From 34-65-8 sp046294735 (GTDB taxonomy: Bacteria; Pseudomonadota; Alphaproteobacteria; Sphingomonadales; Sphingomonadaceae): a DNA stretch of 64,000 bases. The stretch spans positions 124,001-188,000 of the forward strand of contig JBKBKB010000001.1 in assembly GCA_046294735.1 (NCBI GenBank). The letters run 5' to 3'. Positions 8,141 through 18,832 of this stretch are shown piece after piece; position 1 is the stretch's first letter, and every line of letters begins with the position of its first letter. Under the pieces are notes generated by a model that worked only from the letters and a program-made list of their open reading frames with translations, made no database searches and was not told the origin of the DNA. The position numbers were made by a program, and so were the translations under genes.

Positions 8141-9057
8141 CAATGATCCCTCTCCACGATATAGCGGGCGAGCGCACGCAGAAGGTCGGCTTCGCGGCCA
8201 TGCGCGGCGAGGTGGCCGACGGCCTGCTCAACCAGAGCATGGGCCTGAGACCGCGCCCCGTCGACCCCCATCAAGGTGACAAAAGTCTGCTTGCCCTGCG
8301 CTTCGTCCTTGCGCAGCGCCTTGCCGGCCTTTGCCGCATCGCCCTCGACATCGAGAAGGTCGTCGGCAATCTGGAAGGCCAAGCCGATGTCGCGGGCATA
8401 GGCACGCAGGTGCCCGCGCCCTTCGGGCGAAATATGGCCCAGGATCGCGCCCATCTCGACCGAGGCTGCCAGCAGCGCGCCGGTCTTGAGCTGTTGCAGG
8501 CGGGTGATGGTATGGAGGTCATAGTCCGCCCCGTCAGCCATCATGTCCATCATCTGGCCGCCGGCCATGCCGTTCATCCCGCTCGCCGTAGCCAACGTGG
8601 AGACGAGCTGCGCCCGGGTGAATGGGTCGCCGCTGAGCATGGGATCGGCCAGGATCTCAAACGCCAGGGCATGCAGCGAATCCCCGGCCAGCACCGCCGT
8701 CGCTTCGTCGAACGCCTTGTGCAGGGTCGGCTTGCCATGGCGCAGGTCGTCATCGTCCATGCACGGCAGGTCATCGTGGATCAGCGAATAGACGTGGATC
8801 GCCTCGACCGCACAGCCCGCCCGAACGGCAATATTGCGCTCGACCCCGTACATGCCCGCAACCGTGGCCACGAGCAGCGGGCGGACCCGCTTGCCGCCGC
8901 CAATCACGGCATAGCGCATTGCCTCAATCAGCCGCGCGCGCGTGTCACGCGGCACCGGCAGCATGGCATCAAACGTGCCGTCAACCTCGCTCTGGATGGC
9001 GGCCAGCGCTTGCGACAGGATGGTCGGAGCGGCGCTCACCGGGTCAGCCGCCAGCAT
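8140..9057 (-). CDS. ispA: Polyprenyl diphosphate synthase, probably farnesyl diphosphate synthase
   Basis: 305 residues of the short-chain trans-prenyltransferase family. The first Asp-rich motif is LIHDDLPCMDDDDLRHG near residue 96 and the second is FQIADDLLDVEGD near residue 230; GGGKRVRP lies before them. Two residues, C and M, separate the aspartates of the first motif as in bacterial FPP synthases. The start is taken at ATG 9057 because further upstream the frame is shadow of xseB. Overlaps xseB by 14 bases, the classical xseB-ispA order. GGPP synthase activity cannot be excluded. Confidence 0.92.
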   Translation of the reverse strand: MLAADPVSAAPTILSQALAAIQSEVDGTFDAMLPVPRDTRARLIEAMRYAVIGGGKRVRPLLVATVAGMYGVERNIAVRAGCAVEAIHVYSLIHDDLPCMDDDDLRHGKPTLHKAFDEATAVLAGDSLHALAFEILADPMLSGDPFTRAQLVSTLATASGMNGMAGGQMMDMMADGADYDLHTITRLQQLKTGALLAASVEMGAILGHISPEGRGHLRAYARDIGLAFQIADDLLDVEGDAAKAGKALRKDEAQGKQTFVTLMGVDGARSQAHALVEQAVGHLAAHGREADLLRALARYIVERDH

Positions 9058-9295
9058 CGAAAGGCACCGTCCCGCGCGCTTCACCACTGGCGCCGGTGAC
9101 GATCTTCTCGATCCGGGCCTGGGCCGCATCAAGCCGCGCCTGACAATGCTTGCGCAGCGTCTCCCCGCGTTCGTAAAGATCGATCGACTGGTCGAGCGGC
9201 ACTTCGCCGCTTTCGAGCTTGCGGACGACGTCTTCGAGCGCGCGCAGCGCATCCTCGAAGCTCAGTCCTGCGATATCCGGGGAACCCTCTGCCAT
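9044..9295 (-). CDS. xseB: Exodeoxyribonuclease VII small subunit
   Basis: 83 residues from ATG 9295 (MAEGSPDIAG); another ATG at 9307 would add four. LSFEDALRALEDVVRKLESGEVPLDQSIDLYERGETLRKHC is the conserved XseB helix pair. It joins XseA to degrade single-stranded DNA. First gene of the xseB-ispA-coaD run. The short intergenic space to the divergent gene at 9358 must hold its promoter. Confidence 0.94.
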   Translation of the reverse strand: MAEGSPDIAGLSFEDALRALEDVVRKLESGEVPLDQSIDLYERGETLRKHCQARLDAAQARIEKIVTGASGEARGTVPFDAGG

Positions 9296-9357
9296 GTGCA
9301 GGAGCATTGACCGGCGGCCAGCGCTTGGTCAAGCTGCACCAAATCGAGGAGCGCCAA

Positions 9358-9759
9358 ATGAAGTGGATTATCGCCTATCTTGCCGCCGCTGTTTCCTTCG
9401 GCATTCTTGATGCCTTCTGGCTCCGCTGGGCCGCCCCCAACCTATACCGCCCGGTTATTGGCGAAATCATGGCCGATGAGGTGCGCTGGGGCGCGGCCAT
9501 CGCATTCTACCTGATCTACATCGCCGGCATGGTGTGGTTCGCGATCAAACCCGGCATTGCCAGCGGACAGGTGTCCGCAGCTGTCCTCAACGGCGCGCTG
9601 CTGGGCGCGCTGTGCTACGCCACCTTCGACCTGACCAGCCAGGCGGTGCTCAAGGTCTGGTCGACTCAGATCAGCGTGATGGACATTGCCTGGGGCGCGT
9701 TCGCCACGGCGGTTGCCTCCGGCGTCGCCTGCTGGGCCACGCTGAAATTCGCCAGCTAG
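9358..9759 (+). CDS. DUF2177-type small membrane protein
   Basis: 133 residues with four hydrophobic segments, beginning MKWIIAYLAAAVSFGILDAFWL. The pattern of LDAFWL near the start and GALLGALCYATFDLTSQAVLK in the third segment matches the DUF2177 membrane family. The ATG at 9358 follows GAGGAG at 9346-9351. Function unknown. The gene at 9764 starts 4 bases after its stop, so the two form a small operon of membrane proteins. Confidence 0.8.
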   Translation: MKWIIAYLAAAVSFGILDAFWLRWAAPNLYRPVIGEIMADEVRWGAAIAFYLIYIAGMVWFAIKPGIASGQVSAAVLNGALLGALCYATFDLTSQAVLKVWSTQISVMDIAWGAFATAVASGVACWATLKFAS

Positions 9760-9763
9760 CGCT

Positions 9764-10420
9764 GTGTTCATCGGACACTGGGCCCCTGCCCTCGCCGCCG
9801 CTGCGGCGAGCAAGAAGTCTCCCGGCCTGGGCACGCTGTTCGTCGCCGCGCAACTGGTCGACTGGGGCTTCTTCGCCCTCGCGTGGATTGGCGTGGAGCA
9901 GATGCGAGTGGTGCCCGGCCTGACGGTGATGAACCCGATGGACTTCTATCACATGCCTTATACCCACAGCCTGCTGGGGACCGCGGTCTGGGCGGCCGGT
10001 TTTGCCGGTCTGCTGTGGGTGATCCTGCGTAACCGCGTAGCAGCGTTGATCGGCGGCGCGGTGGTGCTGGCGCACTGGTTCCTCGACCTGCTGGTCCACG
10101 CACCGGACCTGACCCTGGCGGGCAGCCCGCCGCCACTCGGCCTTGGGCTGTGGGATCACCCGATGATCGCCATGCCGCTTGAGCTGGTTCTGACCTTCGG
10201 CGCGCTCGCGTGGTATGCGACGGCCCGGCGCGGCCCGATGCTGCCAATTTTGGTTCTCGGCGGCGTGCTCGCGCTGATCCAGTCCATCAATTGGTTCGGT
10301 CCGCCGCCGACCAAGGCCGGGCCAGAGCTCTACGGCACCGCACTCGCCGCTTATGCCGTGGTCACGCTGGTGGCGTGGTGGGTGGGGAGAACCCGCACCC
10401 CCGCCCCCGTGCGGGGCTAG
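9764..10420 (+). CDS. Integral membrane protein, metal-dependent-hydrolase-like
   Basis: 218 residues with about six membrane segments. His/Asp pairs YHMPYTHSLLGTAVWA and LAHWFLDLLVHAPD resemble the conserved motifs of the YdjM/YbcI family of membrane-bound predicted metal hydrolases. The start is a GTG at 9764, 4 bases after the DUF2177 stop. No experimental function is known to me; the family assignment is from the His pattern only. Confidence 0.65.
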   Translation: MFIGHWAPALAAAAASKKSPGLGTLFVAAQLVDWGFFALAWIGVEQMRVVPGLTVMNPMDFYHMPYTHSLLGTAVWAAGFAGLLWVILRNRVAALIGGAVVLAHWFLDLLVHAPDLTLAGSPPPLGLGLWDHPMIAMPLELVLTFGALAWYATARRGPMLPILVLGGVLALIQSINWFGPPPTKAGPELYGTALAAYAVVTLVAWWVGRTRTPAPVRG

Positions 10421-10452
10421 CGAGAAAGCCCTCTGCCCGCTAAGGGCGCGCC

Positions 10453-12621
10453 ATGAGCCAGATCACGCCCGAAATCGTCGAGTCCCACGGCCTCTCCCCG
10501 GAAGAATACGAGCGCGTTCTCCATGCGCTGGGGCGAGAGCCCAATATGGTGGAGCTCGGCATCTTCTCGGTCATGTGGTCTGAGCATTGCTCGTACAAGT
10601 CGAGCCGCCTGCACCTCAAGAAGCTGCCGACCGAGGCCCCGTGGGTGATCTGCGGCCCGGGCGAGAATGCGGGCGTGATCGACATTGGCGACGGTCAGGC
10701 GGCGATCTTCAAGATGGAGAGCCACAACCACCCCAGCTACATCGAGCCCTATCAGGGTGCGGCGACCGGTGTGGGCGGCATCCTGCGTGACGTGTTCACC
10801 ATGGGCGCGCGCCCGATCGCCAACGCCAACGCACTGCGCTTTGGCCGACCTGATCACCCCAAGATGCAGCATCTGGTCAAGGGCGTGGTCGCGGGGATCG
10901 GTGGCTACGGCAACTGCGTCGGCGTGCCAACCGTGGCGGGCGAGACCAACTTCCACCCGGCCTATGACGGCAATATCCTCGTCAACGCGATGACTGTCGG
11001 CATCGCGGACGCGGACAAGATTTTCTACAGCGCCGCAACCGGCCTGGGCAATCCGATCGTCTATGTCGGCTCCAAGACCGGGCGCGACGGCATTCATGGG
11101 GCAACCATGGCCAGCGCCGATTTTGGCGAAGATGCCGATGCCAAGCGCCCCACGGTGCAGGTCGGCGACCCCTTCACCGAAAAGCTGCTGATCGAGGCCT
11201 GCCTCGAACTGATGGCAACCGATGCGATTGTCGCGATCCAGGACATGGGCGCGGCGGGGCTGACCAGCTCCAGCGTGGAAATGGCGACCAACGGCAAAGC
11301 CGGCATCCGGCTCGACATGAACATGGTCCCTTGCCGCGAAGAGGGTATGACGCCCTACGAGATGATGCTGAGCGAGAGCCAGGAGCGGATGCTCATGGTC
11401 CTCAAGCCCGGCAAGGAGCCGATGGCGGAAGCGATCTTCAGGAAGTGGGAGCTCGATTTTGCGGTGATCGGCGAAGTGACCGACACCGGCCACATGGTGC
11501 TGGAGTGGAACGGCGAGGTCGTCTGCGATATTCCGCTGGGGCCGCTCGCTGCTGACGCGCCACTGTATGATCGGCCTTACCTCTCCAAAGAAGAATACAA
11601 GGCATGGGCGCAGGTCAAGCCGCTCGACGAAGCGCCGGAAAGCACCGATATCGGCGCGGACCTGCTCAAGCTGATCGCCACGCCGAACCTTGCCAGCAAG
11701 CGGTGGATCTACGAGCAGTATGACAGCCAGGTCGGCGCAGACACGCTCCAGACCGGCGGCGATGCGGGCGTCGTGCGGGTGCATGGCACCAAAAAGGCGC
11801 TGGCGATCACCACCGACTGCACCCCGCGCTATGTCTATGCCGACCCCTACGAAGGCGGCAAGCAGGCGATTGCCGAGGCATACCGCAACCTTTGCGCAGT
11901 CGGCGCCCGGCCGTTGGCAGTGACCAACTGTCTCAACTTCGCCAACCCGCAGCGGCCCGAGATCATGGCCCAGCTGGTCCATGCGCTCGAAGGCATGGGC
12001 GATGCGTGCCGCGCGCTGGACTTCCCGATCGTGAGCGGCAACGTCAGCCTCTATAACGAAAGCAAAGCGACCGGCGGCGGCTCGGCGATCCTCCCCACCC
12101 CCGCTATCGGCGGGGTTGGCATCATCGGGGATTATTCCAAGATGATGACGATGGGGTTCAAGGCTGAGGGCGATGCCATTTTCGTGATTGGCGACAACAA
12201 CGGCCATCTGGGCCAGTCGTTGTGGCTGCGCGAGCTGCACGGAGCCGAAGCGGGCGACGCGCCGCCAGTCAATCTGGCGAAAGAGCAAGAGCACGGCGAA
12301 TTCGTCCGCAATCTGGTCGAGCAAGGATTGGTGAACGCAGTGCACGACGTTTCGGATGGCGGACTGCTGGTGGCTCTTGCCGAAATGGCGTTGGCGGGCA
12401 GTCGCGGCTGCGCACTCGAACAGATTGGCGACCACTTTACCGCGTTCGGCGAAGATCAGGCGCGCTATGTCGTCACCAGCGACAAGGCCGATCAGATACA
12501 GGCAGCGGGCATCCCGATGCATCGGATCGGCGCCGTCGGCGGCGACAGTGTGGCGGGCATCCGGCTGGCCGAATTGCGCGCAGCGCACGAACGCTTCTTC
12601 CGTGACTGGATGGAGGGGTGA
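10453..12621 (+). CDS. purL: Phosphoribosylformylglycinamidine synthase II
   Basis: 722 residues, typical of the small PurL used with PurQ and PurS. It performs the ATP-dependent amidation of FGAR in purine synthesis. Seen directly: MWSEHCSYKSSRLHLKKLPT near the start, KMESHNHPSYIEPYQGAATGVGGI, the duplicated AIR-synthase-like halves and VHDVSDGGLLVALAEMA close to the end. It stands alone, with no other pur gene in the window. Confidence 0.97.
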   Translation: MSQITPEIVESHGLSPEEYERVLHALGREPNMVELGIFSVMWSEHCSYKSSRLHLKKLPTEAPWVICGPGENAGVIDIGDGQAAIFKMESHNHPSYIEPYQGAATGVGGILRDVFTMGARPIANANALRFGRPDHPKMQHLVKGVVAGIGGYGNCVGVPTVAGETNFHPAYDGNILVNAMTVGIADADKIFYSAATGLGNPIVYVGSKTGRDGIHGATMASADFGEDADAKRPTVQVGDPFTEKLLIEACLELMATDAIVAIQDMGAAGLTSSSVEMATNGKAGIRLDMNMVPCREEGMTPYEMMLSESQERMLMVLKPGKEPMAEAIFRKWELDFAVIGEVTDTGHMVLEWNGEVVCDIPLGPLAADAPLYDRPYLSKEEYKAWAQVKPLDEAPESTDIGADLLKLIATPNLASKRWIYEQYDSQVGADTLQTGGDAGVVRVHGTKKALAITTDCTPRYVYADPYEGGKQAIAEAYRNLCAVGARPLAVTNCLNFANPQRPEIMAQLVHALEGMGDACRALDFPIVSGNVSLYNESKATGGGSAILPTPAIGGVGIIGDYSKMMTMGFKAEGDAIFVIGDNNGHLGQSLWLRELHGAEAGDAPPVNLAKEQEHGEFVRNLVEQGLVNAVHDVSDGGLLVALAEMALAGSRGCALEQIGDHFTAFGEDQARYVVTSDKADQIQAAGIPMHRIGAVGGDSVAGIRLAELRAAHERFFRDWMEG

Positions 12622-12623
12622 GT

Positions 12624-12689
12624 CCCCGCGCAGGCGGGTACCCCTGGAGGGTTTGCGCCTGGCCGACTGAGGCTTCCGCCTGCGCGGGG
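12624..12689. repeat. REP-like palindrome downstream of purL
   Basis: CCCCGCGCAGGCGG at 12624-12637 and its exact complement CCGCCTGCGCGGGG at 12676-12689 form a 14-bp perfect stem around a 38-base loop. It lies two bases after the purL stop. The sequence style, a C/G-rich arm with an off-centre GCGCAGG, is like the dispersed extragenic palindromes common in sphingomonads; a related element lies at 18833-18908. It may also stop transcription of purL. Confidence 0.65.
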
Positions 12690-12708
12690 GCTCACGGACT
12701 GACCGCAT

Positions 12709-13044
12709 GTGACCGTGCCTGATCTCCTTCAACCCCTGCTGCACTATTCCGGCCATTTCCTCGCGCCGTTCGCGCTCGGCTGGCTGCTGTGGCGGGAAAA
12801 CTGGCAGCGCGTGGGGCTGGTGATCTTTGCCGCCAACCTGATCGATCTCGACCATTTTCTGGCGAGCCCGATGTTCGATCCGAACCGGTGCTCGATCGGC
12901 TTCCACCCGCTGCACACGATCCACGCTGCCGCGCTCTACGGCCTGATGCTGCTGGTGCCCAAATGGTGGGTGCGCGCCCTCGGCCTTGGTGCGCTGTGGC
13001 ATCTCGCCGTCGACTGGGGCGACTGCAAAATGATGAGCCTCTAG
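12709..13044 (+). CDS. Small membrane protein of the DUF6122 / metal-hydrolase-like type
   Basis: 111 residues, three or four membrane segments. NLIDLDHFLASP, FHPLHTIHA and LWHLAVDWGDC are acidic/His motifs like those of membrane-bound metal-dependent hydrolases and of the DUF6122 family. The start is the GTG at 12709. Its last four bases overlap the stop of the convergent coq4. Function unknown. Confidence 0.65.
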   Translation: MTVPDLLQPLLHYSGHFLAPFALGWLLWRENWQRVGLVIFAANLIDLDHFLASPMFDPNRCSIGFHPLHTIHAAALYGLMLLVPKWWVRALGLGALWHLAVDWGDCKMMSL

Positions 13045-13844
13045 GCCGCCCTGGCCTGCGTTTCGGGCACCTGCACGTTCCACCCGCCATCGCGCTCGGG
13101 CAGGTCCTGAAACAGGCGCAGGCACTGGCGATAGGCCTCCGGCGTGCCGATCTTCAACCGCGCACGGACCGCGTTGATGTCATCGGGCAGCATGGTGAGA
13201 AGGTCCGCATGGGCCAGCTTGTCCGCCGCGCGGCCCAGCCTGCGCCCTTCGGCCAGCGCTGCGAAAATCGGTGCCTTCATGCCCGTTTCCTTGGCCATCT
13301 GCCGCGCGCCCATCCAGGCGATGAACAGTACGCCGGGCGAATGGTTCTGTTCATAGCTGAAGCCAAGCAGGCACAGTTCGCCCAGCGGATCGCGGCCATA
13401 GCCGGTCAGCACGTGGAACAGGTCATGCGTGTCGCGCAATCGCTCGATGTACCATTCGTAGAGGTCCTCGAACCGCTCTTCCTTCGGCTTGAACTTGTGG
13501 CTTTCCGCCACCAGCCCAGCCGCGGTCAGCCCCTCGCGCTCCATGAACTCGACATAGCGGCGGGCGAGCGAATTGGGCGCGCATTCGGCCCAGCGGGAAT
13601 GGTCATCGAGCAACGGCGGCAGCGCCTCGCCCCGCTCCAGCAGCATTCTGGCCTGCGCAGTGGCCAGAAACCCGGCCATCTGCCGCACGCTCTTGCGCCC
13701 CTTGAGCGCGTCGATGATATGGAACACCTGCTCTGTGTCTTCTTTGTCCGCCACCAGCTTGCCGAAATGGCGCATCGCCTTGATCGGGCGAAAGCCCGCT
13801 ACCTTGCGGCGGGGGTGTACGAGCGGGCGGTCGATCAGGTCCAT
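13041..13844 (-). CDS. Coq4-family ubiquinone biosynthesis protein
   Basis: 267 residues from ATG 13844. The Coq4 metal motif HDLFHVLTGYGRDPLGE (H-D-x2-H-x11-E) is intact near residue 145. Coq4 organises or catalyses the oxidative decarboxylation step at C1 of the ubiquinone ring in eukaryotes and alphaproteobacteria. A GGAG lies 6 bases before ATG 13844, making it a better start than the ATG at 13856. Upstream, at 13870-13884, TTGACAGTATTGTAA on the minus strand is a near-dyad that could be a regulator site between this gene and the divergent nitroreductase. Confidence 0.88.
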   Translation of the reverse strand: MDLIDRPLVHPRRKVAGFRPIKAMRHFGKLVADKEDTEQVFHIIDALKGRKSVRQMAGFLATAQARMLLERGEALPPLLDDHSRWAECAPNSLARRYVEFMEREGLTAAGLVAESHKFKPKEERFEDLYEWYIERLRDTHDLFHVLTGYGRDPLGELCLLGFSYEQNHSPGVLFIAWMGARQMAKETGMKAPIFAALAEGRRLGRAADKLAHADLLTMLPDDINAVRARLKIGTPEAYRQCLRLFQDLPERDGGWNVQVPETQARAA

Positions 13845-13939
13845 TGGGCACTCCATGCGCGGGGTGTACTTACAATACTGTCAATAGACCGCCGTAACAA
13901 GGCCCTCGCGGCGGGCGAACAGGCGGGTTAGGAGACCTG

Positions 13940-14611
13940 ATGCAACCACACCAGACCCTGCCCTACACCCTGCCCGACCTGACCGATGCCGAGCGCATCG
14001 CCCGGGCCACTGCTCTGCGCGAGCAGCTCGCGACCCGGCGCAGCTGCCGCTACTTTTCCGATGCCCCGGTGCCGCGCGAAGTAATCGAACAGGCGATCCT
14101 CGCCGCCGGGAGCGCACCCAACGGCGCCAACCACCAGCCGTGGCACTTTGCAGTCATCTCCTCGCCAGAAATCAAGCGCGCCATCCGCGAAGCGGCAGAG
14201 GCGGAGGAGCGCGCCTTCTATGCGGGCAAGGCAAGCGATGAATGGCTCGATGCGCTGAAGGACCTCGGCACCGATGCCGACAAGCCGTTCCTCGAAACCG
14301 CGCCGTGGCTGATCGTCGTGTTTGCCCAGCGCAAGGGCGGGATCAAAGAAAATGGCAAGACCCAGAACTACTACGTCAACGAGAGCGTTGGCATCGCCTG
14401 CGGCCTGCTGCTGGCGACACTGCACGAAGCGGGGTGCGCGACACTGACCCACACGCCCTCCCCGATGGGTTTCCTGCGTGCGATCTGCGGCCGGCCGGAG
14501 CATGAGAAGCCGCTGATGATCGTGGTCACAGGCCTACCTGCTCCCGACGCGACCGTGCCCGCCCACGCCGTGCGCAAAAAGCCGCTGGAGCAGATCGCCA
14601 GCTGGCTCTAG
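13940..14611 (+). CDS. Nitroreductase family protein
   Basis: 223 residues. The FMN-binding RRSCRYFSDAPVP near residue 33, the following AGSAPNGANHQPWHF, and ACGLLLATLHEAG are standard for the family; the ANHQPW variant is closest to the iodotyrosine-deiodinase-like branch. Substrate unknown. A GGAGACC Shine-Dalgarno precedes the ATG. Overlaps the end of convergent serB by 4 bases and is divergent from coq4. Confidence 0.88.
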   Translation: MQPHQTLPYTLPDLTDAERIARATALREQLATRRSCRYFSDAPVPREVIEQAILAAGSAPNGANHQPWHFAVISSPEIKRAIREAAEAEERAFYAGKASDEWLDALKDLGTDADKPFLETAPWLIVVFAQRKGGIKENGKTQNYYVNESVGIACGLLLATLHEAGCATLTHTPSPMGFLRAICGRPEHEKPLMIVVTGLPAPDATVPAHAVRKKPLEQIASWL

Positions 14612-15492
14612 GCCGTCGTCCAGTCGCTCCGCGGGATGCCGAGCAGCTTCAACACACTGGTCAGGTCGCCCCGGTCGATGCGGCCATTGGCGGCAAGGCG
14701 GGCCTTGGGCTTGGCCCGGTAGGCAACGCCATAAGTCGCAGCCTCGATCATCGGGATATCGTTGGCCCCGTCGCCAGTCGCCAGCGTGACGGCGTTCTCG
14801 CCCAGCTGCGCCGCTTCATCCTGCAAAACCTGCAGCTTGGTCCCGCTGTCGGAAATATCGCCAACCAGTCTGCCGGTCAGCTGGCCCGCACCTACTTCGA
14901 GCCGGTTACCGACCACGCGTTCGAAGCCGAGCATCTCCGCCACCGGATCGGCAAAGTGGTGGAAGCCGCCGGTCACCAACACCGTCCGCACTCCATGCGC
15001 CCGCAGCGTGGCAACCAGGGTTCGCGCACCATCCATCGGGCGAATCCGGTCGGTCAGGCATTGGTCGATCGCCTGCTCACCCAGCCCTGCGAGCAGGCCC
15101 ACCCGTTCGCGCAAGGCGCTTTCAAAATCGAGTTCACCCAGCATGGCGCGCTCTGTAATCCCTGCGATCTGATCCTTGAGCCCGGCATAGTCGGCCAGCT
15201 CGTCGATGCATTCCTGCCCGATCATGGTCGAGTCCATGTCGGACACGAACAGACGCGGCAGGGTGATCGGTTCCTGTGCGGCCAGGATGTCGGCGGGGGC
15301 GAAATGGCTGTCCAGCACGGCCAGCAGCGCCGCAGGGTCGCCTTCGGGCAAGGTCAGCTCGACCACGCCCTCGACCCGTTCGAGCAGCGCAGCGGAGGCC
15401 ACCCGCAGGCCGCTTTCCTCCAGCGCAGCGATTGCCGCGTCGAGGCGCGTTTCAAGTGTGGCCGGGTCTGCTATCAGCCGGACGATGAGCAC
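14608..15492 (-). CDS. serB: Phosphoserine phosphatase
   Basis: 294 residues. HAD phosphatase motifs are complete: FVSDMDSTMI (nucleophile Asp), VTGGFHHF, and ATGDGANDIPMIEAA. An N-terminal ACT-like half precedes them. It makes serine from phosphoserine. The GTG at 15492 has AGGAG eight bases upstream and is chosen over an ATG near 15530. With this start the 5' end overlaps the divergent miaA start by 8 bases. Confidence 0.93.
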   Translation of the reverse strand: MLIVRLIADPATLETRLDAAIAALEESGLRVASAALLERVEGVVELTLPEGDPAALLAVLDSHFAPADILAAQEPITLPRLFVSDMDSTMIGQECIDELADYAGLKDQIAGITERAMLGELDFESALRERVGLLAGLGEQAIDQCLTDRIRPMDGARTLVATLRAHGVRTVLVTGGFHHFADPVAEMLGFERVVGNRLEVGAGQLTGRLVGDISDSGTKLQVLQDEAAQLGENAVTLATGDGANDIPMIEAATYGVAYRAKPKARLAANGRIDRGDLTSVLKLLGIPRSDWTTA

Positions 15493-16432
15493 TGCCTGTT
15501 CTCCTGAGCGAAATCCGGTCGCGCTCATCGCAGGGCCGACCGCCAGCGGCAAGAGCGCAATGGCGGTCGCATTGGCACAGCGGCTGGAGCGGGCCGGCCG
15601 CCGGGCAGTGATCCTCAACGCCGACAGTGCGCAGGTCTATGCCGACCTGGCGGTGCTGAGTGCGCGGCCCTCGGTCGAAGAAATGGGCGGCATCGAGCAC
15701 CGCCTGTTCGGCGCATGGGACGGGGCCAAGGCGTGCTCGGCCGCAGACTGGGCCGTAGCGGCGAAGCGCGAGATTGCCGATCTTCACGCGGCGAATGCCG
15801 TGCCTGTGCTGGTCGGCGGAACCGGCCTGTACCTGCGGACCCTGCTGGACGGGATCGCGCCGATTCCGGCAATCGATCCGGAAGTGCGCGCCGCCGTGCG
15901 CGCCCTGCCGGTCGAGCTGGCTTACGCGGCACTGAGCGTCGAAGACCCGGAACGTGCTTCGCGGCTCGCCCCGGCTGACAGCCAGCGGATTGCCCGGGCG
16001 CTGGAGGTGGTGCGCTCTACCGGGCGGCCATTAGGCGAGTGGCAGGACCGGCTCGAGGGCGGGATCGCCAGCCAGATCGCGCTCCACCCGCTCGTGCTTC
16101 TGCCCCCGCGCGAATGGTTGTTCGCACGGTGCGACCTGCGGTTCGCGCAGATGCTGAAACATGGCGCAATGGCGGAAGTGGAAGCGCTGCTTGAGCGAAA
16201 GCTCGATCCCGCGCTCCCCGTCATGCGCGCCATTGGCGTTCCGGAAGTCTCGGCGCTTCTGAAAGGCGAGGTTTCGCCGGAGCAAGCCTTGGCTGCTGGA
16301 CAGCTGGCCACCCGCCAGTATGCCAAGCGGCAATATACCTGGTTCCGCAACCAGCCTCCGGCGTCATGGCATCGGATAGAGTCACAAAGTGACTCATTGG
16401 CTAACTTTTTCGTATCTTTATTTCAAGATTAG
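15485..16432 (+). CDS. miaA: tRNA dimethylallyltransferase
   Basis: 315 residues. P-loop LIAGPTASGKS, the NADSAQVYADLAVLSARP substrate segment, VGGTGLYLRTLLDG and the C-terminal ATRQYAKRQYTWFRN are diagnostic. It isopentenylates A37 of tRNAs reading UNN codons. The only acceptable ATG is 15485, which overlaps serB head to head. Near the 3' end GAGTCAC/GTGACTC (16379-16395) forms a tight hairpin inside the coding sequence. Confidence 0.95.
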   Translation: MSTACSPERNPVALIAGPTASGKSAMAVALAQRLERAGRRAVILNADSAQVYADLAVLSARPSVEEMGGIEHRLFGAWDGAKACSAADWAVAAKREIADLHAANAVPVLVGGTGLYLRTLLDGIAPIPAIDPEVRAAVRALPVELAYAALSVEDPERASRLAPADSQRIARALEVVRSTGRPLGEWQDRLEGGIASQIALHPLVLLPPREWLFARCDLRFAQMLKHGAMAEVEALLERKLDPALPVMRAIGVPEVSALLKGEVSPEQALAAGQLATRQYAKRQYTWFRNQPPASWHRIESQSDSLANFFVSLFQD

Positions 16433-16435
16433 CCG

Positions 16436-16496
16436 TTGACAGGATATTTTTCGCCTCCTAGAGGCAGCCCCCGTCCCGGCGCTGCCTCGCGCCGGG
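16436..16496 (+). promoter_or_regulatory. ilvB promoter and leader with two alternative hairpins
   Basis: TTGACA at 16436-16441 begins four bases after the miaA stop, with a weak -10 TAGAGG at 16459-16464. In the leader GAGGCAGC (16461-16468) can pair with GCTGCCTC (16481-16488), or CCCGGC (16475-16480) with GCCGGG (16491-16496); the two stems exclude each other. No branched-chain-residue leader peptide and no T-run are visible, so attenuation is only a possibility. Confidence 0.4.
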
Positions 16497-16519
16497 TTAT
16501 GTTTATGTGGAGGAACGCA

Positions 16520-18280
<1,761 letters not shown>

Positions 18281-18293
18281 GGACACGCGCGAC

Positions 18294-18809
18294 ATGAAAA
18301 TAAAGCAACAAAATGCCGAGCGGCACGTGCTTGCCATCACGGTCGACAACGAGGCCGGAATCCTCGCCAAGATCGCCGGGTTGTTCACCGCGCGCGGTTA
18401 CAATATTGACAGCCTGACGGTGGCCGATATCTCCGATGACCACGCGGTCAGCCGGATTACCATTGTCACCAACGGGCCGCCTGCGGTGATCGACCAGATC
18501 CAGGCCCAGCTCGAACGGCTGGTGCCGGTGCACAAGGTGGTCGACTTGACCGAGGAAGGCCCGCACGTCGAGCGCGAACTGGCGCTGGTCAAAGTTGCGG
18601 GCACCGGCGAAAAGCGGGTCGAGGCACTGCGTTTGGCCGACATCTTCCGCGCCCGGCCAGTGGACACCACCACCGAAAGCTTCATATTTGAGATAACCGG
18701 CCCGCCCGACAAGCTCGACAGCTTCATCTCTCTGATGCGGCAGTTGGGGCTGGTCGAGGTCGGCCGCACGGGGATCGTCGGCATGATGCGCGGGGCGCAG
18801 GGGGCTTGA
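18294..18809 (+). CDS. ilvN: Acetolactate synthase small regulatory subunit
   Basis: 171 residues. The N-terminal ACT domain HVLAITVDNEAGILAKIAGLFTARGYNIDSL binds valine for feedback inhibition; the C-terminal ALS_ss domain follows (ESFIFEITGPPDKLDSFISLM). Starts 13 bases after the ilvB stop. Often also called ilvH. Confidence 0.96.
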   Translation: MKIKQQNAERHVLAITVDNEAGILAKIAGLFTARGYNIDSLTVADISDDHAVSRITIVTNGPPAVIDQIQAQLERLVPVHKVVDLTEEGPHVERELALVKVAGTGEKRVEALRLADIFRARPVDTTTESFIFEITGPPDKLDSFISLMRQLGLVEVGRTGIVGMMRGAQGA

Positions 18810-18832
18810 GCCGACCATAGAAATTAATCGTC

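Noticed and set aside
10417..13125. A 900-codon open frame on the minus strand opposite purL
   Set aside because: It is a shadow of GC-rich coding in purL: low-complexity Arg/His/Gly-rich, no domain, and it crosses intergenic space and two real genes.
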